Notes: generated from the letters alone by a model not told the origin. DNA of 64,000 nucleotides from Pseudomonas gregormendelii (GCF_017114825.1 NZ_JADEVO010000012.1:62001-126000), one strand, 5' to 3'; positions 39,985-51,981 are shown, counted from the first letter of the stretch. Numbers and translations: made by a program.

Positions 39985-40577
39985 AGGGTGTCCCACAGAT
40001 CACGCACGTCGCGCCCGGCGATGCGGATCATCATCAGGCTGAGCACGGCAAGGGCGAACAGGCCGATGCCGGGCAATACATCGAGCAACCCTGCCAGTTT
40101 GATCACGGCGACCATGGCCCCCAGCAGGCAGACTTCGAGCATGCTCCAGGGGCGCAGGGTTTCCAGCCAGCGCATGCAGGGTTTGAAGCCGGGGCAGCGT
40201 TGCCCGGAGAGGGCGAAACCGAGTACCCAGATCAGCAGCACCAGCTGAAAGATCGGGGCGATGATCATGGCGATGGCTGCGACCATGGCGATGAAGGTGA
40301 TGGGGCCCTGGCTGAGGGCCAGTACCGAATCCCAGAGCGTGGCACTGTTTTTCAAGCCCTTGAGGCTGATGCTCATTACCGGGTAGAAGTTGGTGAAGAT
40401 CCACACCACCAGCGCCGTGAGGCTCAACGCCAGGCGCTGCTCTATGGTCAAGCCGTTATAGCGCTGGAGCACCCCGCCACAACGTGAGCACAGGGTTTTC
40501 TGATGTTTGGCGAGCGTCGCTTTTTGAAACACGCAATCGCAATGCTCGCAGATGATCAACTGGTCGTTCGAGGCCAT
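39981..40577 (-). CDS. PqiA-domain membrane protein 1
   Basis: This 198-aa protein is the first gene of the operon. The N-terminal ribbon CEHCDCVFQ and CSRCGGVLQ precedes four TM helices, with the PqiA-typical PVMSISLKGLKNSATLWDS and PWSMLEVCLLGAMVAVIKL. It likely pairs with the second PqiA-domain gene in the inner membrane and anchors PqiB. Confidence 0.88.
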   Translation of the reverse strand: MASNDQLIICEHCDCVFQKATLAKHQKTLCSRCGGVLQRYNGLTIEQRLALSLTALVVWIFTNFYPVMSISLKGLKNSATLWDSVLALSQGPITFIAMVAAIAMIIAPIFQLVLLIWVLGFALSGQRCPGFKPCMRWLETLRPWSMLEVCLLGAMVAVIKLAGLLDVLPGIGLFALAVLSLMMIRIAGRDVRDLWDTL

Positions 40578-40691
40578 GGGTCGCGCTCAATAAGAGGCTT
40601 TAAAGGCAGAGCACCTCCTCAATATAGAGGCGAGTGGCGAATCAGCAAATCGAAATTGAATCAAAGCCATGAGAAGACAGAAGGCATGAGC

Positions 40692-40839
40692 TCTGTAGGA
40701 GCTGCCGAAGGCTACGATCTTTGCCTTTATTAAGGGTCAAGGTCAAAAGATCGCAGCCTTCGGCAGCTCCTACGGGGGCGGATTTAGACCACTCCAGGTC
40801 AAAAGATCGCAGCCTTCGGCAGCTCCTGCGGAGGCGGAT

Positions 40840-40843
<4 letters not shown>
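40692..40843. repeat. REP cluster (GCTGCCG family), three heads
   Basis: One forward GTAGGAGCTGCCGAAGGCTACG head and two inverted AAGATCGCAGCCTTCGGCAGCTCC heads lie between the Pqi operon and the amine oxidase gene, forming a REPIN plus an extra half. Confidence 0.9.
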
Positions 40844-43381
<2,538 letters not shown>

Positions 43382-43400
43382 CTTCGCAGACGCCTGATAC

Positions 43401-44759
43401 CTAAACGCTGAACAACAGAAATTCACGCTCCCACGAACTGATCACCCGCTTGAAGTTCTCGTGTTCGGCGCGCTTCACCGCGACATACCCGCGCACGAAT
43501 TTGCTGCCCAGGACCTTTTCGATGGTCTGGCACTCTTCCATTTGCGTCAGGGCGTCCTCGATGGTGATCGGCAGGCGCAGGTTGCGCCGCTCATAGGCGC
43601 GACCCTCTACCGCCGCGCTTGGCTGCACGCCTTCGATCATGCCCAGGTAACCACACAACAGGCTGGCGGCAATCGCCAGGTAGGGGTTGGCATCTGCGCC
43701 GGGCAGGCGGTTCTCCACGCGCATCGCCTCGGGGCTTGAGGTCGGTACCCGCAGGCCGACGGTACGGTTCTCCTCGCCCCATTCGACGTTCACCGGGGCC
43801 GAGGTGTCCGGCAGGAAGCGGCGGAACGAATTGACGTTGGGCGCGAACATCGGCAGCACTTTGGGGATGTACTTCTGCAGGCCGCCAATGTGGTTTAAAA
43901 ACAGCTCGCTCATCTTGCCGTCGGCGTCGACGAAAATCGGCTGGCCGGTGCTGATGTCCACCACGCTCTGGTGAATGTGCATGGCGCTGCCGGGCTCATC
44001 GCCGATGGGCTTGGCCATGAAGGTTGCCGCCACGTTGTGCTTGAGCGCCGCTTCGCGCAGCGTGCGCTTGAATACGGTTATCTGGTCGGCCAGGTCCAGC
44101 GCGTCGCCGTGACGGAAGTTGATCTCCATCTGCGCCGGGCCGTCTTCGTGGATCAGTGTGTCCAGGTCAAGGCCTTGCAGTTCACACCAGTCGTAGACGT
44201 CTTCGAACAACGGGTCGAATTCATTGGCGGCGTCGATGGAAAACGACTGCCGGCCACTTTCCGCACGGCCCGAACGGCCCAGTGGTGCCTTGAGGGGCAA
44301 GTCCGGGTCTTCGCAGCGCTGGGTCAGGTAGAACTCCATTTCCGGCGCAACAATCGGTCGCCAGCCTTTGTCGGTGTACAACTGCAGGACTTTTTTCAGG
44401 ACGTTGCGCGGTGACAGTTCAATGGGGTTGCCGAACTTGTCGAACGTGTCATGGATAACGATAGCCGTCGGCTCGATGGCCCACGGCACCACGTACACCG
44501 CGTCGGCGTCGGGCTTGCAGACCATGTCGATATCGGCCGGGTCGAGCAGGTCGTAGTAGATGTCGTCGTCGACAAAGTCCCCGGTCACCGTTTGCAACAG
44601 CACACTTTCCGGCAGGCGCATGCCTCGCTCATGCAGGAACTTGTTGGTGGGTGCAATCTTGCCGCGTGCAATGCCGGTCAAATCGCTGACGACGCACTCG
44701 ACTTCGGTAATCTTGTGATCTTTCAGCCAAGTGAACAGCTGATCGAAAGGGACATTCAT
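43401..44759 (-). CDS. puuA: gamma-glutamylpolyamine synthetase (glutamine-synthetase-like)
   Basis: This 452-aa ATP-dependent ligase, of the SpuI/SpuB/PuuA group, joins glutamate to putrescine or another polyamine, opening the gamma-glutamyl route. Residues follow the glutamine-synthetase fold: VAPEMEFYL (metal Glu), GPAQMEINFRHGDAL, FMAKPIGDEPGSAMHIHQS (the ATP-site His) and the late LPDTSAPVNVEWGEENRTVGLRVP (partial quote). The ATG at 44759 was chosen because the product begins MNVPFDQLFTWL like other SpuI/PuuA proteins. It is the first gene of the pathway unit and is divergent from an AraC regulator. Confidence 0.93.
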   Translation of the reverse strand: MNVPFDQLFTWLKDHKITEVECVVSDLTGIARGKIAPTNKFLHERGMRLPESVLLQTVTGDFVDDDIYYDLLDPADIDMVCKPDADAVYVVPWAIEPTAIVIHDTFDKFGNPIELSPRNVLKKVLQLYTDKGWRPIVAPEMEFYLTQRCEDPDLPLKAPLGRSGRAESGRQSFSIDAANEFDPLFEDVYDWCELQGLDLDTLIHEDGPAQMEINFRHGDALDLADQITVFKRTLREAALKHNVAATFMAKPIGDEPGSAMHIHQSVVDISTGQPIFVDADGKMSELFLNHIGGLQKYIPKVLPMFAPNVNSFRRFLPDTSAPVNVEWGEENRTVGLRVPTSSPEAMRVENRLPGADANPYLAIAASLLCGYLGMIEGVQPSAAVEGRAYERRNLRLPITIEDALTQMEECQTIEKVLGSKFVRGYVAVKRAEHENFKRVISSWEREFLLFSV

Positions 44760-44921
44760 ACAGACCTCGTTATTGGTTTTATTAACGCCGGGGAGGGCGG
44801 TTTCATCCACCACACCCTTCCCCTGGGACGCGTTGACGACTATCTTGGGCGAGCCTTGCAGTTCCATCTATCCACTTTCAGCAGCACCAAAACGCACCAA
44901 ACGAGTGCGTAAGGTTCACCC

Positions 44922-45845
44922 ATGACAGCGTCCAGCCCGTTACAAGTCCAAGCGTTCAACACCGAAGATGTGGCCGAACAGATCCGCGCCACGCCCGGGT
45001 GGGTGCAGCAATACCAGCAGATGTCACCGGGGCATTTCGCCGGGCGCGTGCGTTACCTGGACCTGCAGGGCGTGGAGATTTACGAAGAGCAGATGAACAC
45101 CCGGGTCGAGCAGAATTTCAGTGCGCCCCAGGGGGCGCTGGCGTTCTGTTTCGATCGCAGTGACAACGCGTTGTATGTGCTCAATGGCGAGAGCCGCAAC
45201 ATCTGGATCACCCCGGAGAACTACCAGGAAATCGCCGTGGTGTTCGGTCCGGACTTCGTGCGACGTCACGGCCTGGACGTTGCCAGGCTCGAGGGTCTGT
45301 TCCTGGCGCCGTTGAATTCAGGACAGAACGCCTTGTTCAGTCGCTGGCTCAGCAGCACCTTGACCCAGCTGACACAGACAATCGATCCACCCAGCAGGGA
45401 AGCCCTGACCCAACAGTTGCTCGAGGACTGCCTCTATCTGCTCGACAATGCCAGTGTGTGCCTGGATCACGGTGGTCTGCAGCGCCGCACCGAGGAACGG
45501 GCGGTGATGAAGCGCATTGGTGAGTGGGCAGCGGACTCGCCGGAGGAAACCCTCAACCTGCTGCAACTTGCCCAGGTTGCCGGGGTGTCGTTGCGCCAGG
45601 TCCAGCACGCGTTCAAGGCCTACACCGGCATGACGCCCACCCACTGGCTGCGCTTGCGCCGACTGAACAGTGCGCACCGCGAACTGCTCGGGTGCAGACC
45701 CATTGACACTACCGTGGCCGAGGTCGCGATGAAGTGGTCGTTCTGGCATCTGGGGCGGTTTTCCAGCAGCTACCGTGCGTTGTTCAAGGAACTGCCGAGC
45801 GAGACGCTCAAGCGCAGTGGCCGAAACCACCGCGCAACTGGATGA
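44922..45845 (+). CDS. AraC family regulator (EutR-like)
   Basis: This 307-aa protein has a long N-terminal sensing domain and a C-terminal double HTH (about 205-300, with LLQLAQVAGVSLRQVQHAFKAYTGMTPTHW and VAEVAMKWSFWHLGRFSSSYR). The arrangement resembles the ethanolamine-operon regulator group. It is divergent from the synthetase-binder-oxidase unit, so it is probably its regulator, with polyamine or a metabolite as effector. The 162-base divergent region 44760-44921 would hold the promoters; I saw no clear operator there. Confidence 0.85.
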   Translation: MTASSPLQVQAFNTEDVAEQIRATPGWVQQYQQMSPGHFAGRVRYLDLQGVEIYEEQMNTRVEQNFSAPQGALAFCFDRSDNALYVLNGESRNIWITPENYQEIAVVFGPDFVRRHGLDVARLEGLFLAPLNSGQNALFSRWLSSTLTQLTQTIDPPSREALTQQLLEDCLYLLDNASVCLDHGGLQRRTEERAVMKRIGEWAADSPEETLNLLQLAQVAGVSLRQVQHAFKAYTGMTPTHWLRLRRLNSAHRELLGCRPIDTTVAEVAMKWSFWHLGRFSSSYRALFKELPSETLKRSGRNHRATG

Positions 45846-45859
45846 TCCTGTGTCTGCCA

Positions 45860-45895
45860 ATTCCTGTGGCGAGGGCGCTCGCTCCCGCTGTTTTT
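45860..45895. repeat. REP half element
   Basis: CCTGTGGCGAGGGCGCTCGCTCCCG is a single REP-type head after the AraC gene, in the convergent gap before the channel gene. Confidence 0.6.
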
Positions 45896-45917
45896 CGCAG
45901 GCGTATCTTTATCCCAA

Positions 45918-48350
45918 TCAGACTGTCGGCGCAGGTGTGGCCAACGCGATTCCCGCCGCGCCTAACCGCTTCAGTATCTCGAACAACAGATCACTCTTGG
46001 TCGCGGCGACGATCCTCGGGCTGCTGACGTAACCCGTGACGGTCAGCGTGATGCCCTCGGGGCTGAGCTTGCTGAAGCGCACCATCGGCGCAGGCTTGTC
46101 GAGAATGGTTTCGTGCTCGCAGTAGGTGTCGTACAGCAGGTTCTTGACTTGCTCGGGGTCAATGTCCAGCGGAAAGGTCAGCTCCAGGCTGGCCACCCCC
46201 TGCGCGCTGCCGCCCAGGGTCACATTGCGCAGGTTCTGCGAGATTAGCTGCGAGTTGGGGACGATGACGATGGAGCGGTCGCTGAGCTGAATTTCCGTGG
46301 CCCGCACGTTGATCCGGCGAATATCGCCTTCGACCCCGCTGATACTGATCAGGTCGCCTACCTTTACCGGGCGCTCGGTCAGCAGAATCAGGCCGGAAAC
46401 GAAGTTCTTCACGATCTCCTGCAAACCGAAACCGATGCCCACCGACAGGGCGCTGACGATCCACGCCAGGTTGGTCCACTGGATACCCAGGGACGACAGC
46501 GTCAGCAGGATCACCAGCGCGTAGCCGATGTTGGCAAATAGCGTGCTGAGGGACGCGCACATGCCCGGATCCATATTGGTCTTGGGCAGGAACTCGTTAT
46601 CCAGCCAGCGGCGCAGCGAGCGGATCAGGTAGATGCCGATCAGCAGCGCCAGCACCGCGTTGAGCAAATGAGCCGGAACCACATTGAGTTTGCGCAAGCC
46701 GTCGCCACCTAGGATAGCCACCACCTGGCTGAATAATTGCCCCAGCGTGACTCCGACGCCACCGACGAACATGGAAATGATCGCCAGCAACAGCAACGCG
46801 GCGCGGCCCACACCGGACAGCACGATGGAAATTTGCTCGAGACGAGTGTCACCGATGCCGAGCAATTGTTTGAGCGCCTTGCCGCTCGCGCTCTTGGCGG
46901 AGAACAGGTATTCAAAGCTGTCCTTGAGCAGCTGGATGAGCAGGTAGAAACCGCAGAGGACGAGGAAGCCCCAGACCAGTTCATAGGTGATGAAGCGTGC
47001 CAGGGACACGTAACCGATCAGCAGGGCGAACAGCGAAATGATCATGGCCACGGTGGCAGCGGAATAAATCAGCCCGGCCAGCGTGGTACTGGCCTCCGGT
47101 GAGTCGCCGGCCACCACCACGGCCCTGCGGGCTTTGTTTGCGCGGCGAAACAGCATCGCAAACAGCACGGTGACGACCAGGGCAATCACCCCGCGCCCCA
47201 GCAATATGGCCGAGGCGCTCATGCCGCTGACATTGCTGATTTGCGCCAGGCCCACCAATACCAGCAGGGTGCAGGCCACTATCCGCGGAAAGGGTTCGAG
47301 TGCGTGGGCCACGGAGTCGGAGATGGTCGGCAGCCGCCACGACGGATGCTCGGTCGACAATAGCGCGCGGCTCAACCCGGTAATCATCACGCACAGATAA
47401 ATCAGCTTTTCAAACTCGTCGGAGAAATTTTGCAGCATTGGTGTCAGCGGCAGCTGGCGGGTGAGTGCGTAGAACAGCAACTGCATCGCCAGCGCGGTAG
47501 CGAGCACCGTGGCGATCACCGAAGCCAGGGCAAGCGAACTGCGACGCAAACGTCCTTCAGGCATGCGATGAATACACAGCCAGGTCAGTCCGCGATCAGC
47601 CACCCTGCGGCCCCAGCTCCAGATTGCCAGTGCCAGCACCACCAACAACACGGTAGCCAGACGTTTGCCCGGTTGCCAGGCGACTGCCAGGGCGTCTTGG
47701 GCCTGCTCTACGAACTCGCTCAAGCGCTGGCGATCGTCTTTGCGCGGGCTGAACAACGGCGACCAGAACTCCGGCCCCAGGATGCTGCCACTGCGCAGGG
47801 TGACCTCGCTCTCCAGAAGGCTGCGGCGAATGCCGGCGATCTGCGGGATGAGCCCGGCGGCGCTGGCTCTGAGCGCTGCCAGTGTGGTGAGGCTGGCGTC
47901 GATCCGGCGCTTTTGCTCAGACAGGTCAGCGCGTTGCATGGCGATTTCCGACTTCTCTGCGCCGACCTCGACCGGCGACACCGGCCCCAGCACGTCCAGT
48001 TGCGCCTGCAACTGCTTCTGCTCGGGCAGCAGCGTTGACTGCAGGGTGTCGATGTCATTGATATACAGCTGCACCGAATCCTGCAGGCCGACCATCAGGC
48101 TCAGGTTGTTCGCCTGGGAGACTTGCTGCTTGATGCGATCCAGGCGAACCTGCAAGTCCTGCAACTCGCTTTGGGACACCGAAAATGAGGGCGCTCCCGG
48201 GACTGCGGAGATCGGGTTTGGCGCCTCCGCCGCCCAAAGCACTGCGGTGCTGGCTTGAAACAGCATGACTACGCTCAACACCAGCCACTTCAATGCATCA
48301 CCCATACACGCGTCCCGCCCCCTGACTTTCCGAAGTAGATAGTGCATCAC
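45918..48350 (-). CDS. MscS-family mechanosensitive channel with DUF3772
   Basis: This 810-aa inner-membrane channel has a signal peptide (about 15-42) and a large periplasmic coiled-coil part (DUF3772 type, LQDLQVRLDRIKQQV to about residue 215). Around ten TM helices follow. The MscS core near residues 600-780 contains IVSALSVGIGFGLQEIVKNFVSGLILLTERPVKVGD (partial: GIGFGLQEIVKNF). It opens under membrane tension to protect against osmotic downshock. The upstream LprI-like gene overlaps it by 4 bases (ATGA), so the two are translationally coupled. Confidence 0.9.
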   Translation of the reverse strand: MMHYLLRKVRGRDACMGDALKWLVLSVVMLFQASTAVLWAAEAPNPISAVPGAPSFSVSQSELQDLQVRLDRIKQQVSQANNLSLMVGLQDSVQLYINDIDTLQSTLLPEQKQLQAQLDVLGPVSPVEVGAEKSEIAMQRADLSEQKRRIDASLTTLAALRASAAGLIPQIAGIRRSLLESEVTLRSGSILGPEFWSPLFSPRKDDRQRLSEFVEQAQDALAVAWQPGKRLATVLLVVLALAIWSWGRRVADRGLTWLCIHRMPEGRLRRSSLALASVIATVLATALAMQLLFYALTRQLPLTPMLQNFSDEFEKLIYLCVMITGLSRALLSTEHPSWRLPTISDSVAHALEPFPRIVACTLLVLVGLAQISNVSGMSASAILLGRGVIALVVTVLFAMLFRRANKARRAVVVAGDSPEASTTLAGLIYSAATVAMIISLFALLIGYVSLARFITYELVWGFLVLCGFYLLIQLLKDSFEYLFSAKSASGKALKQLLGIGDTRLEQISIVLSGVGRAALLLLAIISMFVGGVGVTLGQLFSQVVAILGGDGLRKLNVVPAHLLNAVLALLIGIYLIRSLRRWLDNEFLPKTNMDPGMCASLSTLFANIGYALVILLTLSSLGIQWTNLAWIVSALSVGIGFGLQEIVKNFVSGLILLTERPVKVGDLISISGVEGDIRRINVRATEIQLSDRSIVIVPNSQLISQNLRNVTLGGSAQGVASLELTFPLDIDPEQVKNLLYDTYCEHETILDKPAPMVRFSKLSPEGITLTVTGYVSSPRIVAATKSDLLFEILKRLGAAGIALATPAPTV

Positions 48351-49000
48351 CCCGTCGGCTCCATTTTGCAGCGCAGTGTCCCGGAGCCCGGCTTCTGGAA
48401 TAGCACATCATCACCGGTTTGCGAAAAACTAAAGTAACCCGTGTTGTCCTTGCCGCTGTAGCGCCGACCTGTCCCCGCAGGTTCCTGGCTCAGGGTGATC
48501 GACGAGTTGGCCCAGCGCAGGTAAACCACACCGGGGTCGGCGTTGAACCAGGTAGCGGCGATCAGCGCATTAAGCCCCGCACATCGAATCGCCAGCGGGC
48601 CTTCGGTGAGCCGGTCCGGGTCCTTGGTCCTGACGATGGCAGAGCCCTGGCGCAACTGATGGGCGCGTTCGGCATAGCGGCTCACCGTACACGCCTTGGG
48701 ATCCGCTTCGATGAAGCATTGATTGCGCGTCAGTGTCCAGATTTGCTGGTCGGTGCTGACTTTTCCCGGGGGCGGAACCGAGTGTTCGTCCGTGAGCGCC
48801 AGGCGGTAGAGACGGTCCAGTTCACGGTCCATTCGCGCCAGTTGCGCGTCACGACAGATCAGCTTTTCCACCGTTGCACTCGCGCTGGCGCAATCGAAGC
48901 TGGTTTTAAACAGGGGGGCAGGGGTGGCAGCCCTGGCGCAGAGGCTTGTCGCCGCGCTGGCGGCAAGCAGACAGGTGCAGATAACCGTGAGCGTTTTCAT
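48347..49000 (-). CDS. LprI-MliC lysozyme-inhibitor-like fusion protein
   Basis: This 217-aa secreted protein (signal peptide about 1-25) combines two periplasmic inhibitor domains. An LprI-type domain is visible as FDCASASATVEKLICRD with QLARMDRELDRLYRLAL. The C-terminal part has the MliC signature (LAIRCAGL, then VVYLRWANSSITLSQEPAGTGRRYSG, then the end FQKPGSGTLRCKM). Such proteins inhibit host or predator lysozyme in the family. It is coupled with the channel gene downstream, suggesting joint envelope protection. Confidence 0.85.
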   Translation of the reverse strand: MKTLTVICTCLLAASAATSLCARAATPAPLFKTSFDCASASATVEKLICRDAQLARMDRELDRLYRLALTDEHSVPPPGKVSTDQQIWTLTRNQCFIEADPKACTVSRYAERAHQLRQGSAIVRTKDPDRLTEGPLAIRCAGLNALIAATWFNADPGVVYLRWANSSITLSQEPAGTGRRYSGKDNTGYFSFSQTGDDVLFQKPGSGTLRCKMEPTG

Positions 49001-49372
49001 GATCGATCCAGTTTAATCGGAGATCGGCAGCACCACGGACAGCCAGGCGATCCAGCCTTTGGGGCGATGCCTGCAATCCTCCTGGTCATCGGGATTCTCG
49101 TTCTGTGATCGAAAGTCAGCTCGCACAGGCTTTTATAGTAGACACAGACTGCGACCGCCGCCGGGAAGTGCACAAGACGTTGCCTGGAATGCAGGCTCCA
49201 AGAGCGACGCTGAGCAAAGGCAACAGGATGCGGTGATCGCCAGGAACCTATGGGGGTAATTTTCCAAGCAATGCCGCACGTCGATAATTGTAACGAAACC
49301 CAGCATAAGACTGTTTAATACTGATTCCTGTGCGTTTTATATTTGTAATACATTTTATAAAGCATGCTATGG

Positions 49373-49391
49373 TTAACCTTATTAAGGTTAA
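49373..49391. promoter_or_regulatory. palindromic operator upstream of hipB
   Basis: TTAACCTTA and TAAGGTTAA form a perfect 9-bp inverted repeat around one base, 20 bases before the hipB start and close to a possible -10 region. It is a plausible HipB-binding site. The preceding stretch 49001-49372 shows no gene I can support. Confidence 0.7.
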
Positions 49392-49411
49392 AGCTCCAAT
49401 TGGTGCATGTT

Positions 49412-49756
49412 ATGAACGACTTTTTTCCGGTTGCCTGCAGCGATACCCTCTGCAGGATAGGTCTCCTGGTGAAATCCCGGCGACTGGCTCTGGGCCTGCG
49501 TCAATCTGATCTCAAATCCGCATTGGGCATCTCCGAGCACATCCTGCGCAAGATCGAAAATGGCTCGGAGTCAGTCGATCTTCGCTCATTCATGTTGGTG
49601 CTGTGGCGCCTGGGGATCAACGAGACGGTCTTTGCGTCACTGGACGGGGTGGAAACCACGTCGCAGGTTGCTCGCTACGTCACTGACGCGGATGCCTACC
49701 AGAGCATCGCCAACAAGCGCGTGCGCCTGCCGAAAGCCAAGGCGGAGGAGTTCTGA
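49412..49756 (+). CDS. hipB: HipB-like antitoxin, XRE HTH protein
   Basis: This 114-aa protein has a Cro/C1-type HTH: LVKSRRLALGLRQSDLKSALGISEHILRKIENG with DLRSFMLVLWRLGI after it. The charged tail LPKAKAEEF ends the protein. HipB in this family represses the operon and neutralises HipA. The ATG at 49412 is preferred to an upstream Met that would overlap the palindromic operator. Its stop codon shares one base with the HipA start codon. Confidence 0.85.
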   Translation: MNDFFPVACSDTLCRIGLLVKSRRLALGLRQSDLKSALGISEHILRKIENGSESVDLRSFMLVLWRLGINETVFASLDGVETTSQVARYVTDADAYQSIANKRVRLPKAKAEEF

Positions 49757-50967
49757 TGTCCCGTGCCTATATCTACATGGAGCACCCGGACACCGGTGAA
49801 CTGCTGACCCTGGGCCGGGTGACGCTGCAGGGTAAATTCGGCGAGTTCATTTATGCCCCCGACTACGTCGAGCGCGGCGGCTGGGTGCCAGATCCGATCA
49901 ACTATCCCTTGCGTACCGAAGCCTATACCGGCATCAGTAAAAACCGCGGCATCCCCGGCTTCGTCAATGACGCAATGCCGGACGGTTGGGGCGAGCGCCT
50001 GCTGCAGCGTGCATTTGGGCAGGTGCTGGCACCTATCGATTTCCTGCTCAAGTCGCCGAACAACGACCGGGTCGGCAACCTCCTGGCTGGCACTGCGACT
50101 GTGCCCGCGCCCGGATTGGGGGAAGGGCCGGTGCCTACGCTCAAAGGCCTGGGGAAGTTTATCGAGGCCTGCGAAGCGGTGTACGACGGCCAGCTCGATG
50201 AGCAGTCGATCGCCATGCTCAACATCCGCCAGCAGCGCTCGTCCCTGGGCGGTGCACGACCCAAGCGCACCTTGCAGGACAGCGGAATGCTGATCCTGGC
50301 CAAGCCCCGCGACCGTTTTGACCTCTATGATTTCCCTGCAATCGAATACGCCTGCATGACCTTTGCCGCGTCGAAAGGGCTGAACGTGGCCAACACCGCA
50401 CTGCACGCCGAATCACCGTCGACGCTGCTGATCGAGCGTTTCGACCGTACCCCGCTGGCCGACGGCGCCCGACGCATCCCGATGCTCAGCGCGCTGACCT
50501 TGCTTGACTCCGAATGGAACGAGCAGTATCACCGTGACTGGCGCTACGCCTCGGTGGCTGATGAAATGCGCCGGCGCGGCGTGCCCGACGGCGATCTGCA
50601 GGAGCTGTTCAAACGCATGTGCTACAACGCTCTGGTGGGTAACAGCGACGATCATCCGCGCAACCATTCGATCATCTGGCTTGGCGGGCAATGGCGTCTG
50701 TCACCGATGTACGACGTTTTACCGATTATCGATGAGGGACCTGCCCAGACCTTGTCCATGGCGGTGGGCCGCGAAGGCACCAGGATCAGCCGCGTCAACC
50801 TGCTCAGCCACCACGCGCACTTCGCCCTGACCCGCGAACACGCCGAGCACCTGCTGGACGAAGTCATTGGCTGGGAGGAAGCGCTCAAGGACTACTACGC
50901 CACCTGCCTGCGCGGCGAAGAACTGGTCATGTCCCGGGCTGCGGTCAGCACCGAGCGGATGCGGTAG
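49756..50967 (+). CDS. hipA: HipA-like serine/threonine kinase toxin
   Basis: This 403-aa kinase of the HipA family phosphorylates translation targets (glutamyl-tRNA synthetase in E. coli) and slows growth. The N-terminal domain is followed by the autophosphorylation loop RSSLGGARPKR (Ser162/163), FDR, and the kinase catalytic loop NSDDHPRNH with Asp298 and Asn303. The Mg-binding Asp320 is in MYDVLP. All residues needed for activity appear present. The start codon is the A of the hipB stop codon (TGATG). The stop is followed at once by an agmatine-deiminase remnant in the same frame. Confidence 0.9.
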   Translation: MSRAYIYMEHPDTGELLTLGRVTLQGKFGEFIYAPDYVERGGWVPDPINYPLRTEAYTGISKNRGIPGFVNDAMPDGWGERLLQRAFGQVLAPIDFLLKSPNNDRVGNLLAGTATVPAPGLGEGPVPTLKGLGKFIEACEAVYDGQLDEQSIAMLNIRQQRSSLGGARPKRTLQDSGMLILAKPRDRFDLYDFPAIEYACMTFAASKGLNVANTALHAESPSTLLIERFDRTPLADGARRIPMLSALTLLDSEWNEQYHRDWRYASVADEMRRRGVPDGDLQELFKRMCYNALVGNSDDHPRNHSIIWLGGQWRLSPMYDVLPIIDEGPAQTLSMAVGREGTRISRVNLLSHHAHFALTREHAEHLLDEVIGWEEALKDYYATCLRGEELVMSRAAVSTERMR

Positions 50968-51432
50968 CCGGCGCCTGCAGATTGGCTTGCAACCATTCTA
51001 GCCGCTGTTGTCGCCCAAACCAGCGAAGCTGTCTATCTGCGCAGCGAACTGGTGGGAGAGGGCGGTGCCATCGAAGTGGACGGCCATGGAACCGGGATCA
51101 TGACCGAGAGCAGCTGGATCAAATCCAACCGCAACCCTGACTGGAGCAAAGCCGAGGTCGAACAAGCGCTCAACGAACGCCTGGGTTTACGCAAAATCAT
51201 CTGGCTACCGGGCATCAAAGGCAAAGGCATCACCGAGACCCACGTGGATTTTTACGCACGTTTCGTCAAGCCGGGCGTGGTGATCGCCAACCTCGACAAC
51301 GCAGATGCGAAGGCACTGGAACTGCTGTCCGGACTTTATCCGGACAGGGAGATGGTGATGCTGAACATTGACGCGATTGCAGCGGGTGGTGGCGGGATTC
51401 ACTGCGTGACCTGCCATCAACCTGCGGTGTGA
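50968..51432 (+). pseudogene. agmatine deiminase remnant
   Basis: The frame right after the hipA stop stays open and encodes VYLRSELVGEGGAIEVDGHG, then SSWIKSNRNPDWSKAEVEQAL, LGLRKIIWLPGIKGKGITETHVD and a C-terminal GGGGIHCVTCHQPAV. These are recognisable pieces of the peptidylarginine/agmatine deiminase fold: a metal/substrate GGAIE block, the catalytic His-Asp of ETHVDFYARF, and the C-terminal Cys-bearing GGGIHC. The protein is far shorter than the about 350-aa family and lacks the N-terminal half, plus part of the region between the two blocks, so it is a decayed copy. No start codon with a ribosome-binding site was seen. Confidence 0.85.
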
Positions 51433-51479
51433 CAAAGACGGAGATGGAGGTGATCTGGGACGCGGTAAAATCTAATTCA

Positions 51480-51497
51480 ACTAAAGAGACATTTAGT
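51480..51497. repeat. ACTAAA-N6-TTTAGT palindrome, left flank of phage
   Basis: This AT-rich inverted repeat in the gene-free 51433-52171 stretch recurs with the same spacing at 59026-59043, inside the phage end. The rest of the stretch holds the REP and hexamer elements listed below, and no gene that I can support. Confidence 0.6.
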
Positions 51498-51867
51498 ATA
51501 GTTAAATTCTACCTTCGTTCGGCTGTCCAATAGAGCAGGTCTTTTATTCTAGATCACAGCCAGAGCGAGTGTTCACTTGGAATGCTGGGCTGTACCTCTG
51601 GTTTGCGGAAGATTGCTCGCCAAATTATGGTTTTAGCGCTTCAGGCACCTCACACTCAGGCCAATTAACTCTCCGGCTTGTTAAGGAAATAGGCGTTTTT
51701 CACGAATCGACATCAATGCCAGTTGGCTGACAGACCATAACGCCAGTCAACAAACAGGCCATGGGTCTCGTCCTCAATACGGGTCAACACTGCGAGCTCA
51801 AATCTCGACAACAGCAAGCCGGGGCAAAAATCCATCTCCATCATGATCACGCGAAACATTGTAAACA

Positions 51868-51912
51868 CCGTAGGAGCTGCCGAAGGCTGCGATCTTTTGA
51901 CTTTGACTTTGA
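51868..51912. repeat. REP half (GCTGCCG family)
   Basis: CCGTAGGAGCTGCCGAAGGCTGCG with GATCTTTTGA is a single head of the family seen at 30433 and 40692, in the phage-proximal chromosomal flank. Confidence 0.8.
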
Positions 51913-51981
51913 GATACCGCACCAACTGAACCACCAAGCAAAAAATTTTCAAACTGGGAAATGCAGCGCCGACCAAACCAA

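Noticed and set aside
40200..40487. Antisense ORFs opposite pqiA, pqiB and other GC-rich genes
   Set aside because: High GC gives long antisense frames; these lack ribosome-binding sites and mirror the codon pattern of the real genes.
49001..49372. Short ORF in the gap before hipB
   Set aside because: No start signal, no recognisable protein and composition typical of non-coding DNA.
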